Notes: generated from the letters alone by a model not told the origin. 64,000 bases of DNA from Acidilutibacter cellobiosedens (GCF_004103715.1 NZ_CP035282.1:124001-188000), one strand, 5' to 3'. Shown: positions 19,098 to 28,540, counted from the first letter of the stretch. Numbers and translations: made by a program.

Positions 19098-20807
19098 TTG
19101 AAAAACTATGGTGAACTTCAAAAATTATTGTTTTCAATAGATGGAAGAGGATATTCCGCTTATAAAGAAATAAAGGGAGAATATGACTTTGGGAAATACA
19201 TACTTTCTATTGACCATGTCCAGGCAGATCCCTTTGCCCCTCCGTCTAAATGCCGTATCATTATATCTCGGAAAGAAGCTAATTTTCCTGATGAATTGTT
19301 AGATACCAAGGATAAAATAATAGCCTCCTCAGATTTTTTAACACGAGCTTTTTCAGACAGTATTTATCGTTTCAATAAAGGAGAAAGAGGAACAGGGAAA
19401 AGCGGTCTTTTAACTATTGACCGTTGCGGACAGGAGATGCTTGAAAGAACGTCGGTATTGATAAACAAGAATCACATTGAAGTGAGGTTTGAAATTGGAT
19501 TGCCTGCCAACGGAAGAAGAGTCTTAGGTAAGGCGGCCAATCATATTTTTTCTGATATTCTTCCTCAGATTGTGGAAGATGGAGTTCTCTATAAGAATAT
19601 TGATCAAAAGACTATGAAAAAACAGGTAGATTTAATTTTAGATCAGGAATATATTAGAAGGCAATTAGATAAAAAAGGGCTGATTGCATTTATTGCCAAC
19701 GGTTCTGTCTTACCGAGAGAAAGCGGTATATCGGATAGACCTTTACTTAAAGGAGCAATTCCATTTAAAAGTCCTGATAGTTTTGAGATTGAATTTTTAT
19801 TGCCAAATCATGGGTTGATAAAAGGAATGGGAATTCCCCGGGGAATAACTTTAATTGTAGGAGGAGGATATCATGGGAAATCCACATTGCTGAAAGCCCT
19901 TGAAATGGGAGTTTACAACCACATATCAGGTGACGGAAGGGAATTTGTTATTACCAGAAAAGATGCGGTGAAAATACGTGCTGAAGATGGCCGCAGTGTT
20001 GAAAAGGTCAATATCAGCCCCTTTATCAATAACCTTCCCAATAATAAGGATACAGTTAAATTTTCTACAGACAATGCCAGTGGAAGCACTTCTCAGGCAA
20101 CTAATGTTATGGAAGCCTTGGAAGCAGGTACCAAACTTTTATTGATAGATGAGGACACTTCGGCGACTAATTTTATGATAAGAGATGGAAGAATGCAGAA
20201 ATTGGTTTCAAAAGATAAGGAACCCATTACTCCTTTTATTGACAAAGTGAGACCTCTATATAAAGAATATGAAGTTTCTACCATATTGATTGTAGGAGGA
20301 TCAGGTGATTATTTTGATGTAGCTGATCAGGTTATTATGATGGATGAATATGTTCCGAAGGATGTTACTGTAACAGCTAAGAATATTGCAAATACCGTTG
20401 GATATGAAAGAGAGAAGGCAGAAGAGAATAATTTCGGGAGCATTACATCTCGGGTTCCTCTTAAATCAGCATTTATCAAAAGTGGGAAGGAAGGAAGAAT
20501 TAAACCTAAAGGACATTACACTATTTTATATGGAAGATCAGCTATTGATCTGTCAAGTTTGGAACAGCTTACAGATGAGAGCCAGACAAATTGTATTGCT
20601 GCAATGATTGATTTTTTGGGGAAACGAGTATTTGATGATAATATATCGATTTCCGAGGCGGCGGATAAACTGTTCAAACAAATAGAAAATTCGGGATTGG
20701 ACAGTATTTCACCTTATACAGGGCATCCGGGGAATTTAGCATTACCCAGAAAACATGAACTATGCGGAGCAATAAACCGTTATAGAGAACTGAGAATAAA
20801 AGCCTGA
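19098..20807 (+). CDS. ABC-class P-loop ATPase of unknown function (COG3044/PF09818-like)
   Basis: Protein of 569 residues resembling the predicted ABC-class ATPases found in bacteria and, as MRB1590, in trypanosome mitochondria. An N-terminal domain (about 1-240) precedes a nucleotide-binding domain with Walker A VGGGYHGKSTLL, a signature-like SGSTSQATNVMEALEAG, and Walker B LLLIDEDTSATNF. There are no membrane spans, so it is a soluble ATPase and not a transporter. Translation most likely starts at TTG 19098, 8 nt after AAGGAGG. Its stop is 1 nt from the stop of the convergent DUF1361 gene. The cellular role is unknown; nucleic-acid binding is inferred only from the trypanosome relative. 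Confidence 0.8.
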   Translation: MKNYGELQKLLFSIDGRGYSAYKEIKGEYDFGKYILSIDHVQADPFAPPSKCRIIISRKEANFPDELLDTKDKIIASSDFLTRAFSDSIYRFNKGERGTGKSGLLTIDRCGQEMLERTSVLINKNHIEVRFEIGLPANGRRVLGKAANHIFSDILPQIVEDGVLYKNIDQKTMKKQVDLILDQEYIRRQLDKKGLIAFIANGSVLPRESGISDRPLLKGAIPFKSPDSFEIEFLLPNHGLIKGMGIPRGITLIVGGGYHGKSTLLKALEMGVYNHISGDGREFVITRKDAVKIRAEDGRSVEKVNISPFINNLPNNKDTVKFSTDNASGSTSQATNVMEALEAGTKLLLIDEDTSATNFMIRDGRMQKLVSKDKEPITPFIDKVRPLYKEYEVSTILIVGGSGDYFDVADQVIMMDEYVPKDVTVTAKNIANTVGYEREKAEENNFGSITSRVPLKSAFIKSGKEGRIKPKGHYTILYGRSAIDLSSLEQLTDESQTNCIAAMIDFLGKRVFDDNISISEAADKLFKQIENSGLDSISPYTGHPGNLALPRKHELCGAINRYRELRIKA

Positions 20808-20808
20808 G

Positions 20809-21486
20809 TTACGGATAAATATTGTCATCTGATGTTTTGTTATGAAAAAACACATAGAAGATGAAATAAACAGCTAAAATGTATCCGGCAAATAATAAGG
20901 AAAATTTAATAGAAAATGGGGTTATATTGTTTATGAGTTTTGATAATAGTGAAAGAGGCCTTAAAATATCCCAAGAATTTAATCGTAGAAATCTTCCTAT
21001 ATAAATAGCATATCCACTCAATAGGCAAATAATTACCATTATAATATTAGCAGCTGTTTTGCTTTTTCTTCTCAGAAGGGATTGATGTATTATATATAAA
21101 GAAAGCAGCCCTATTAAAGTTCCTAAAAATACTCCAAGCCCTATATGCACAAGCTTTATCCAGGCTATTATATCGGAAGAATAGAAAAAAGGTGCATAGG
21201 AATTTTCCTTTGAATAAAATTTTATTTTATTGATATGAATAAAATCCGTTATCAAGTATAAGGCATTGGGAAAGAAGAACAGCCACAATAACCTAAACGC
21301 TGTTACTTTTAGTTTTTTAAACTTTTTAAAATTTTTTTCAGAGAGTTTTGCGAAAAGCAGAGGAAGGAAAGCTAAAAATAAATTCCAAGCCATCATAATA
21401 TGTATAAAATCAAAGGTAGCCGCAAAAACACATATACTCATAAAAAAATACGCTAAACAACATAAAAGAATTAACTTAAATGCCAT
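20809..21486 (-). CDS. DUF1361 membrane protein
   Basis: Integral membrane protein of 225 residues with about seven spans. The segment FFPNALYLITDFIHI is characteristic of DUF1361 proteins, whose function is not known. It is transcribed convergently with the ABC-class ATPase, with one nucleotide between the two stop codons and no terminator between them, so the two transcripts probably overlap. The GGAGAA box and ATG at 21486 make a clear start. Confidence 0.75.
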   Translation of the reverse strand: MAFKLILLCCLAYFFMSICVFAATFDFIHIMMAWNLFLAFLPLLFAKLSEKNFKKFKKLKVTAFRLLWLFFFPNALYLITDFIHINKIKFYSKENSYAPFFYSSDIIAWIKLVHIGLGVFLGTLIGLLSLYIIHQSLLRRKSKTAANIIMVIICLLSGYAIYIGRFLRLNSWDILRPLSLLSKLINNITPFSIKFSLLFAGYILAVYFIFYVFFHNKTSDDNIYP

Positions 21487-21710
21487 AACATGTTCTCCTT
21501 TTTGGTCGATTTTAACTTAGTATATCATAAAATAATATTATAAAAAAATAATTTCACTCTAATATAATAGAAATTAATGGTCTGTTAATTAGGAAAAGTG
21601 TTTGTAGGATTATGATTATATATGATAAATTAAAGGTATGGATTTACAGAAAGTATATTTTTAATAAAAGGTTTAAACAATTAATATATTTTAAGGAGAG
21701 GTGATAAATA

Positions 21711-22556
21711 ATGGATACAATATTTTTAATAATAAAATCTATAATATTGGGAATTGTGGAAGGAATAACAGAATTTTTGCCTATATCTTCAACAGGGCAT
21801 ATGATTATTTTCGAACATTTAATGAAGTTTAAAGGTATCAGTCCCAATTATGTTGAGATGTATACATATGTAATACAGCTTGGAGCAATATTATCTATTG
21901 TTGTACTCTATTGGAAAAAGATAAAAGATACACTTATAAATTTTTTCCCTCAAAAAGTCGGATATAAAAACTCGGGGTTTAGATTTTGGTTTATGATATT
22001 CATCGCTTGTATTCCCGGAGGCATTTGCCAACTGTTATTAGATGATTTATCCGATAAGTATTTATTTAATACGGTCACTGTAGCTATAGCTTTATTTTTA
22101 GGCGGCATATGGATGATATATGCTGAAAATAAATTCAGAAGCAGAAATTCAACAAAAAAGGGGTTAAATGTTACAACAAGGCAGGCATGGATTATCGGGA
22201 TATTTCAGTGCTTAGCCATAATTCCGGGTATGTCACGGTCAGCTTCAACTATTATAGGAGGATGGGTATCAGGGCTTTCTACTGTTCAAGCCGCAGAATT
22301 TTCCTTCTTTTTAGCAATTCCTGTTATGCTTGGAATGAGTCTTTTAAAAATTATAAAAATTGGAGGAATATCTGCTCTTGCATTTTCCGAAATAATTTCC
22401 CTTGCTGTTGGATTTATAGTTTCCTTTATAGTAGCATTGATAGTGGTCGATAAGTTTATTTCATATTTAAAGAGAAAACCTATGAGAATATTTGCAATAT
22501 ATAGAATGATATTTGCGGTTATAGTGTTAGTTGCAGGATTTAGGGGAATATTTTAA
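21711..22556 (+). CDS. uppP: Undecaprenyl-diphosphate phosphatase
   Basis: Membrane phosphatase (BacA/UppP) that converts undecaprenyl pyrophosphate to the monophosphate used as lipid carrier for cell-wall synthesis; it also gives bacitracin tolerance. 281 residues, about eight spans. The two family motifs are present: GIVEGITEFLPISSTGH with the catalytic Glu pair region near the N terminus, and PGMSRSASTII in the middle. It has a strong AAGGAGAGGTG box and is a single-gene unit ending in a hairpin. Confidence 0.95.
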   Translation: MDTIFLIIKSIILGIVEGITEFLPISSTGHMIIFEHLMKFKGISPNYVEMYTYVIQLGAILSIVVLYWKKIKDTLINFFPQKVGYKNSGFRFWFMIFIACIPGGICQLLLDDLSDKYLFNTVTVAIALFLGGIWMIYAENKFRSRNSTKKGLNVTTRQAWIIGIFQCLAIIPGMSRSASTIIGGWVSGLSTVQAAEFSFFLAIPVMLGMSLLKIIKIGGISALAFSEIISLAVGFIVSFIVALIVVDKFISYLKRKPMRIFAIYRMIFAVIVLVAGFRGIF

Positions 22557-22582
22557 AAGCTGCCACCCGTGCTGGGCAGACC

Positions 22583-22619
22583 AAAAATGGAGATGACTAA
22601 CGAAACCATCTTCATTTTT
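22583..22619 (+). terminator. Intrinsic terminator after uppP
   Basis: 13-bp stem with one G-U pair (22583-22595 with 22607-22619), 11-nt loop, right arm ending in five T. Confidence 0.75.
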
Positions 22620-22739
22620 GATTATCTATCTATTTTTCGACAGTCCCCAAACATAACGATACTTTATTCAACTTGTTTTTCTATTCATATTTTTTTCACC
22701 CATCAGAAACTTAGAAGATAACGAAAGATTATATTGTAT

Positions 22740-22832
22740 ATGAAGTTTAATAATGCTAAATTGGAGATAAGCATTTTAGAAGATGATGTCATAATAAAAG
22801 TACCTCTAAAAAATCAGTTTAAATATTCATAA
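22740..22832 (+). pseudogene. 30-codon open frame in the uppP-hydrolase gap, possible gene remnant
   Basis: The 341-nt stretch between uppP and the hydrolase gene holds the uppP terminator and this frame (ATG to TAA, 30 residues, with LEISILEDDVIIKVPL in the middle). It has no ribosome binding site, and the product is charged and beta-like, as if it were the tail of a longer lost protein. I recognise no family. Nothing else is visible in the gap. Confidence 0.2.
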
Positions 22833-22897
22833 ATATATAGTTAATAGAATAATATTCCAATGTACAGATAGATATTTAATTATAGGGGGGAATATTG

Positions 22898-23710
22898 GTG
22901 GGATATTATGTTAATGTAGAATCAGATGTAAAAATTTTTGTAGAAGATCTTAATCCAGAGGGTAAGAAAACAATAGTTTTTTTACATGGATGGCCTGGAA
23001 GTCATGAGTTATTTGAATATCAATTTGATCAACTTCCCAAATGGGGATACAGATGTATAGGAATAGATCAAAGAGGATTTGGCAAGTCAGATAAACCGTG
23101 GAGAGGATATGATTATAATCGATTGGCCGATGATGTTAAGTGTATAGTTGAAACACTTAGATTACAAGATTTTATACTTGCAGGCCATTCAACAGGCGGG
23201 GCAATAGCTATTAGGTATATGTCTAGGCACAATGGATATGGAGTATCTAAACTTGCTTTATTTGCAGCGGCAGCTCCTAGTTTAATAAAGCTTCCTAACT
23301 TTCCTTATGGAATAGACGTTGAAGTAGTAAATCAAATAATTGAAGGAACATATACGGACCGACCTAAAATGCTTAGTAATTTTGGTGATATATTTTTCTT
23401 TCAATATATAACTCAACCATTTTCCTATTGGTTTCTACAATTAGGATTACAAGCAGCAGGATGGTCGACTGCTGCTATTGCAAATACCTGGATAAATGAG
23501 CAATTATTTAGTGATTTAGGGAAAATAAATGTTCCGACATTAATTATTCATGGTATCCATGATAAGGTTGTCCCATTTCAACTAGGCGAAGTACAGGAAA
23601 AATACATTAAAAATTCTAAACTTATACCGTTTAATTATAGCGGTCACGGATCATTTTATGATCAAAAAGACTTATTTAATAAAGAATTAATGAATTTTAT
23701 TGAAGAATAA
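22898..23710 (+). CDS. Alpha/beta-fold hydrolase
   Basis: Soluble hydrolase of 270 residues, close in layout to chloroperoxidase- and esterase-like members. It has the oxyanion motif HGWPGS, DQRGFGKSDKPW, nucleophile Ser in AGHSTGGAIA, acid region IHGIHDKVVP and terminal catalytic His in YSGHGSF. The frame includes TTG 22895, but AGGGGGG at 22884-22890 is better spaced for GTG 22898. It stands alone between two terminators. The natural substrate is not predictable. Confidence 0.85.
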   Translation: MGYYVNVESDVKIFVEDLNPEGKKTIVFLHGWPGSHELFEYQFDQLPKWGYRCIGIDQRGFGKSDKPWRGYDYNRLADDVKCIVETLRLQDFILAGHSTGGAIAIRYMSRHNGYGVSKLALFAAAAPSLIKLPNFPYGIDVEVVNQIIEGTYTDRPKMLSNFGDIFFFQYITQPFSYWFLQLGLQAAGWSTAAIANTWINEQLFSDLGKINVPTLIIHGIHDKVVPFQLGEVQEKYIKNSKLIPFNYSGHGSFYDQKDLFNKELMNFIEE

Positions 23711-23733
23711 TTTTTAAAAGATAGAGGTTCCGG

Positions 23734-23771
23734 AAGTCCAAAGGAAATAAAATCCTTAGACTTTTCTTTTT
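23734..23771 (+). terminator. Intrinsic terminator after the hydrolase gene
   Basis: Two 5-bp helices with a small internal bulge (AAGTC/GACTT and AAGGA/TCCTT), a 7-nt loop, then a T-rich tract. Confidence 0.65.
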
Positions 23772-23952
23772 TTAAAAAAAGCAATGTAAAAAATGTTTGA
23801 AATGCACTTAAGAAGATGGGCTTAGGTATTTTTCATTTTGTTATAAAGCGTATCATAAATTGTATATTAATGATATCTGTATTTGACGAAACATTTTCAT
23901 AGATTTATAATTTAATGGAGATCTGAAAATTGACGAAGGGAAGAGATATACA

Positions 23953-25020
23953 ATGGAATTATTGAAGAATACATTGGCATCTATAAAACCTGCAGACGAA
24001 GATGCAAAGAAAAAAGCAAAGGAAAGGCTTGATAATCTCACTAAGCCTATAGGAAGCCTGGGGGTATTGGAAGAGATAGTAATTAAAATGGCAGGAATTA
24101 CAGGAAATATACACAATAAAATTGATAAAAGAAATATAATAGTAATGTGCGCTGACAATGGAGTAGTGGAGGAAGGAGTAAGCGCATGTCCTCAATACTT
24201 TACCAAGATACTTACAGAAAATTTAATTAAAGGATATACAGGTGTTTCAGTATTGTCCAAGCTTACAGGGACAGATGTAACTACAGTTGATATCGGAGTC
24301 AACGGAGATATAACTTTAAAGGGAGTATTAAATAAAAAGATAAATTATGGTACAAAAAATATTACAAAAGGACCGGCTATGACTCGTGATGAGGCGATAA
24401 GAGCTATAGAAGCGGGAATTGAAGTAGCGGATTCTTCGTGCAAAAAAGGATATGATATTTTAGGAACAGGAGAAATGGGAATAGGAAATACGACTACCAG
24501 CGGAGCAGTATTAAGTATTTTTTCAGGACTTAATCCCGATGCTACTTGTGGAAAAGGGGCTGGGCTTACCGACGAACAGTTTGAGCATAAGAAAGAGGCT
24601 GTGGAAAAAGCAATAGAAATAAATAAGCCGGATAAAAACGATCCTATAGATGTTATATCAAAGGTAGGAGGTTTTGATATCGCGGGGATGTGCGGATGTT
24701 TTTTGTCGGCGGCCAAAAACAGAAAACCTATAGTTATAGACGGATTAATTTCTTCTGCGGCAGCTCTTTGTGCGGTACGGCTGAATTCTTTAGCCAAAGA
24801 GTATATTTTCCCGTCCCATCTGTCAAAAGAACCTGGAGCAATATATATGATGAAGGAAATAGGTCTTAAACCTATGCTTGATTTGGAAATGAGACTGGGA
24901 GAAGGTTCCGGATGTCCTCTGGCATTTCAGGTAATAGAAGCTGCATTATACGTTATGGACCATATGGCAACATTTGAAGAATCAACTTTGGATAAAGATG
25001 TATTAATAGATATAAGGTGA
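23953..25020 (+). CDS. cobT: Nicotinate-nucleotide:dimethylbenzimidazole phosphoribosyltransferase
   Basis: Activates the cobalamin lower ligand by transferring ribose phosphate from nicotinate mononucleotide to a benzimidazole, giving alpha-ribazole phosphate. 355 residues, full length. Recognisable blocks are LTKPIGSLGVLEE at the N terminus, CADNGVVEEGVSACP, GEMGIGNTTTSGAVLS, and the C-terminal EPGAIYMMKEIGLKP and GEGSGCPLAFQVIEAA. It is the first gene of a four-gene cob cluster and overlaps the upstream region of cobU. No cobalamin riboswitch was recognised in the 240 nt before it. Confidence 0.95.
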   Translation: MELLKNTLASIKPADEDAKKKAKERLDNLTKPIGSLGVLEEIVIKMAGITGNIHNKIDKRNIIVMCADNGVVEEGVSACPQYFTKILTENLIKGYTGVSVLSKLTGTDVTTVDIGVNGDITLKGVLNKKINYGTKNITKGPAMTRDEAIRAIEAGIEVADSSCKKGYDILGTGEMGIGNTTTSGAVLSIFSGLNPDATCGKGAGLTDEQFEHKKEAVEKAIEINKPDKNDPIDVISKVGGFDIAGMCGCFLSAAKNRKPIVIDGLISSAAALCAVRLNSLAKEYIFPSHLSKEPGAIYMMKEIGLKPMLDLEMRLGEGSGCPLAFQVIEAALYVMDHMATFEESTLDKDVLIDIR

Positions 25021-25025
25021 TGACT

Positions 25026-25562
25026 ATGATAATTTTGGTGACAGGAGGAGCAAGGAGTGGGAAAAGTTCCTTTTCAGAATCCCTATATGAAAATAAAGAA
25101 GATGTGGTATATATAGCCACGTCAAAAATTTATGACAAAGAAATGGAAGAAAGAGTTATTCTTCACCGACAGAGCAGGCCTCTTTCCTGGAGAACCTACG
25201 AGGGAAATTATGATTTAAAAAAAGCAGTGGGAGAAGAAAAAAATTACATATTGGATTGTGTTACCGTATTATTATCAAATAGGATGTTTGACATTACTAA
25301 AGATGAAGAATTTATTTCTTTTCAGCTTCAAAGTCAGGTAGAGAATACCGTTTTTAACGAACTAAAATGTCTTATAGATGAAATAAGAAGAAGAAATTAC
25401 AATTTAATAATGGTCACTAATGAAGTGGGAGATTCTTTAGTTCCAGAAAGTCATATAGGAAGAGTTTTTAGAGATATTCAAGGTAGAATAAATCAAAGGA
25501 TAGCTTCGGTTTCCGATGAAGTCTATTTGGTATGCTGTGGAATACCGGTGAAACTGAAATGA
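25026..25562 (+). CDS. cobU: Adenosylcobinamide kinase/guanylyltransferase
   Basis: Bifunctional enzyme that phosphorylates adenosylcobinamide and then forms adenosylcobinamide-GDP. 178 residues with P-loop TGGARSGKSSF (residues 6-16) and the central DCVTVLLSNRMF and VTNEVGDSLVPE blocks of the CobU/CobP family. The frame also offers GTG 25017 and ATG 25020, which overlap the cobT end, but ATG 25026 has the AGGTGA box at proper spacing and begins MIILVTGG. The stop overlaps the cobS start (ATGA). Confidence 0.93.
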   Translation: MIILVTGGARSGKSSFSESLYENKEDVVYIATSKIYDKEMEERVILHRQSRPLSWRTYEGNYDLKKAVGEEKNYILDCVTVLLSNRMFDITKDEEFISFQLQSQVENTVFNELKCLIDEIRRRNYNLIMVTNEVGDSLVPESHIGRVFRDIQGRINQRIASVSDEVYLVCCGIPVKLK

Positions 25563-26284
25563 TGAAGGGTTTTATATTGGCAATTCAGTTTTTATCTCGA
25601 CTTCCCATAAACATTTCTGTTGATTTTAACGATAAAAATTTATCTCGGAGCACTCTTTTTTTCCCATTTGTAGGGATGATTATAGGTACGGGAGCAGGGC
25701 TTGTCTATTGTTTGGTTTCTCGGGTAAATATGGATATAGCATCTTTTTTGGCTGTATTGACCTTGGTTATACTTACCGGAGGCCTTCACTTAGACGGCTT
25801 AGGGGATACCTTTGACGGATTTTTTTCTGCGAGGACAAGAGAAAGAATACTTGAAATAATGAAGGACAGCAGAGCGGGAACTTACGGAGTGGTGGCTATA
25901 GTTTTGGACATACTTTTAAAGTATGTTATTATATCCAATATGAAAGAAAACGTATTGCCGGCATTGGTATTTTCCTGTGGGAACGGAAGGCTTATAGCGG
26001 TCATATTCATGTCCTTCGGCAAAATAGCGAGACCCGGGGGATTGGGAGATATGTTTAAAAAAAGTAATCCTAAAAAATATGCCTTTATAGGTGGGATTAT
26101 ATATGTTTTAATTACCTTTTTAGTAAATCCCTTGTATTTGATTCCTTTGGGGATTTCCATATTTGCAGCTTTTCTGTTGGCTTTAAAAACATATAGAGTT
26201 ATTGGAGGCTTTACAGGAGATGTATATGGGGCAGGTATTGAAATTACAGAAATAGTATCGTTACTGTCCTTTATGTATATATAA
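25559..26284 (+). CDS. cobS: Cobalamin (5'-phosphate) synthase
   Basis: Membrane enzyme that joins adenosylcobinamide-GDP to alpha-ribazole (phosphate). 241 residues, six to seven spans. The conserved acidic motif GGLHLDGLGDTFDGFFS and the following SRAGTYGVVA are present. The start is ATG 25559 (or the adjacent ATG 25562), overlapping the cobU stop; an upstream in-frame ATG at 25532 lies inside cobU and adds nine residues foreign to the family. Confidence 0.93.
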   Translation: MMKGFILAIQFLSRLPINISVDFNDKNLSRSTLFFPFVGMIIGTGAGLVYCLVSRVNMDIASFLAVLTLVILTGGLHLDGLGDTFDGFFSARTRERILEIMKDSRAGTYGVVAIVLDILLKYVIISNMKENVLPALVFSCGNGRLIAVIFMSFGKIARPGGLGDMFKKSNPKKYAFIGGIIYVLITFLVNPLYLIPLGISIFAAFLLALKTYRVIGGFTGDVYGAGIEITEIVSLLSFMYI

Positions 26285-26319
26285 TGTCTCTGTTCTTTTT
26301 CTGATTTGGGAGTGTGATT

Positions 26320-26886
26320 ATGGATATAATATTTGTTCGCCATGGAAGTACTGAAGAAAACAGAAAGAAAGTATACGGAAGTTCTGATATACATTTATCC
26401 GAAAAGGGAAAAACCGAGGTATTGAATATTAAAAATTCGGTAAATAATATGTCCTTCGGAAAAGTATATATAAGTCCATTGAAGAGAACAATGGAAACTT
26501 CGAAAATTTTGGGAGTAAAGGGAATACATGATGATAGAATCAAAGAAATAAATTTTTCCATATTCGGCGGAAAAACTTATGAGGAAATAAAAAAGATATA
26601 TCCTGAAGAGGTTTCTCTGTGGACAAAGGATTATATAAACTATAGGATACCCGGTGGGGAAAGCCTTAAAGATATATACGAAAGAACTAAGGATTTTTTA
26701 GAAAATATTATATCGGAAAATAAAAATGTACTCGTTATTACCCATGAAGGAGTAATAAGATGTGCTTTATGCTGGGTATTCGATAATGTGGAATATTTTT
26801 ATAGGTTTAGAGCAGATAACGGAAGTATCACGGTTATATCGGCAGATGATGGATATAAATATATAAAATGCATTAATAAAAGGTGA
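26320..26886 (+). CDS. cobC: Histidine phosphatase, probable alpha-ribazole phosphatase
   Basis: Phosphoglycerate-mutase-like histidine phosphatase of 188 residues. Catalytic motif FVRHGSTEENR with His8 and a second His in VITHEGVIRC. Its place directly after cobS points to alpha-ribazole-5'-phosphate phosphatase, the last step of lower-loop assembly; sequence alone would allow other small-molecule phosphatases. GTG 26314 is in frame, but GGGAGTG fits ATG 26320. Confidence 0.85.
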   Translation: MDIIFVRHGSTEENRKKVYGSSDIHLSEKGKTEVLNIKNSVNNMSFGKVYISPLKRTMETSKILGVKGIHDDRIKEINFSIFGGKTYEEIKKIYPEEVSLWTKDYINYRIPGGESLKDIYERTKDFLENIISENKNVLVITHEGVIRCALCWVFDNVEYFYRFRADNGSITVISADDGYKYIKCINKR

Positions 26887-26983
26887 TATACTATTATTTA
26901 TGTTTAATATTTAAATTTTATATTTTTAAAGATTCCCTATGAGTGGTATAATAAAAGATAGTTTAATTGAAGGGAGTTTTTTT

Positions 26984-28450
26984 ATGGAAAAAATAAGAGT
27001 TCGATTTGCTCCGAGTCCTACAGGATATTTACATATAGGGGGAGCAAGGACAGCATTATTTAATTATTTTTTTGCAAAAAGATATAACGGGAAATTCATT
27101 CTCAGAATAGAGGATACAGATAGAGAAAGATTAAAAGAGGATTCGGTGTCTCAAATAGTTTCAAGCATGAAGTGGCTCGGTATTAATTGGGATGAAGGTC
27201 CCGAGAAGGGAGGAGAATACGGGCCTTATTTTCAATCGGAAAGGCTGGATATTTACAGGAGAGAGGCAAAGAGGCTATTAGATGAAGGAAAAGCATATTA
27301 CTGTTTTTGTACGGAAGAGGATATTGAAAAAGAGAGAGAAGAACAGAAAAGATTAAAGGTTTCCTACAGGTATTCGGGCAAATGTTCTTTATTATCTAAG
27401 GAAGAAGTTGAAGAAAATCTTAGGGCAGGAAAGCCCTATGTAATAAGAATAAAAATTCCGAGGGAAGGTACTACTGAAATAGAGGATTTGATAAGGGGCA
27501 GGGTTTCTTTTGACAATTCTCAGTTAGATGATTATATAATTCTTAAATCAAATAACATGCCCACATATAACTTTGCTTGTGTGGTAGATGATCATTTTAT
27601 GGAAATAAGTCACGTAATAAGGGCTGAAGAACATCTTTCAAATACTCCGAAGCAGGTTTTAATATATAAGGCTTTAGGGTATGAAGTACCTAAATTTGCT
27701 CACTTATCCATGATATTGGCTCCGGACCGAAGTAAATTGAGCAAGAGGCATGGAGCTACTTCCGTGGAGGAATTTAGGGAAAAAGGTTATATAAAAGAGG
27801 CATTAGTTAATTATCTTACTCTTTTAGGCTGGTCTCCGGGAGAGGACAGGGAAATCTTCGGGATGGAAGATACCATAAAGAATTTTTCTTTGGAAAAGGT
27901 ATCGAAAACAGCAGCAATATATGATATAAACAAACTGACATGGCTGAACGGAAATTATTTAAGAGAATTGGACTTGGATTATATAACAAAAGAAACAATC
28001 CCTTTTTTGATAGAAAAAGGATTTATAAAGGAATATGAAGCAGAAGAAAAATATGATTATATCAAAAGAGTTGTCGCTGCCGTGAGAGAAAAGGTAAAGC
28101 TTCTGACAGAACTGGCAGACGGAAGCGAATACTTTTTTAAAGATATATCCGAGTACGATCCTAAGGGAGTAGCAAAGAGATTTGAAAAAGACGGTACCGT
28201 AAGGCTGTTGGAGTCTGGAAGGAAAGCTTTAGAGGATGCCGAGGACTTTAAAGTGGAAACGGTAGAAAAAATTTATAGGGATTTAATTGATAAATTAGGA
28301 ATTAAGGGAGGAGATATAATTCATCCTACCAGACTTGCGTTATCAGGAAAAACTGTGGGGCCGGGATTATTTGATATAATATCCATTCTCGGAAAAGAGG
28401 AATGCTTGAAAAGGATGGATAAAGCTATTGAGTTCATAAAAAAAATGTAA
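26984..28450 (+). CDS. gltX: Glutamyl-tRNA synthetase
   Basis: Class I synthetase of 488 residues that charges tRNA-Glu, and in most Bacillota also tRNA-Gln before GatCAB amidation. The HIGH-type motif is LHIGG (His17) after FAPSPTG, and the KMSKS-type motif is SKLSKRHG. The C-terminal helical anticodon-binding domain is complete. The frame extends upstream to 26939, but GAAGGGAG precedes ATG 26984 at good spacing. It is followed at once by genes for tRNA-Gln and tRNA-Glu. Confidence 0.96.
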   Translation: MEKIRVRFAPSPTGYLHIGGARTALFNYFFAKRYNGKFILRIEDTDRERLKEDSVSQIVSSMKWLGINWDEGPEKGGEYGPYFQSERLDIYRREAKRLLDEGKAYYCFCTEEDIEKEREEQKRLKVSYRYSGKCSLLSKEEVEENLRAGKPYVIRIKIPREGTTEIEDLIRGRVSFDNSQLDDYIILKSNNMPTYNFACVVDDHFMEISHVIRAEEHLSNTPKQVLIYKALGYEVPKFAHLSMILAPDRSKLSKRHGATSVEEFREKGYIKEALVNYLTLLGWSPGEDREIFGMEDTIKNFSLEKVSKTAAIYDINKLTWLNGNYLRELDLDYITKETIPFLIEKGFIKEYEAEEKYDYIKRVVAAVREKVKLLTELADGSEYFFKDISEYDPKGVAKRFEKDGTVRLLESGRKALEDAEDFKVETVEKIYRDLIDKLGIKGGDIIHPTRLALSGKTVGPGLFDIISILGKEECLKRMDKAIEFIKKM

Positions 28451-28493
28451 AAGGGTTCTATCTATGAATTTTAAAGAATTGATAAATTTTTGG

Positions 28494-28522
28494 TTGATAT
28501 ATATGCTAAATAGGTGTATAAT
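28494..28522 (+). promoter_or_regulatory. Promoter of the tRNA-Gln/tRNA-Glu pair
   Basis: TTGATA (28494-28499), 17-nt spacer, TATAAT (28517-28522), about 18 nt before the first tRNA. Close to sigma-A consensus. Confidence 0.7.
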
Positions 28523-28540
28523 AAAAAATGTCACTGAAAT

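Noticed and set aside
23711-23952. Possible cobalamin riboswitch before cobT
   Set aside because: Looked for the B12 box and its flanking conserved segments on the plus strand; none could be recognised, and the region is AT-rich and unstructured apart from the hydrolase terminator.
26887-26983. Possible T-box leader before gltX
   Set aside because: The leader is under 100 nt, with no T-box sequence and no antiterminator; too short for a T-box.
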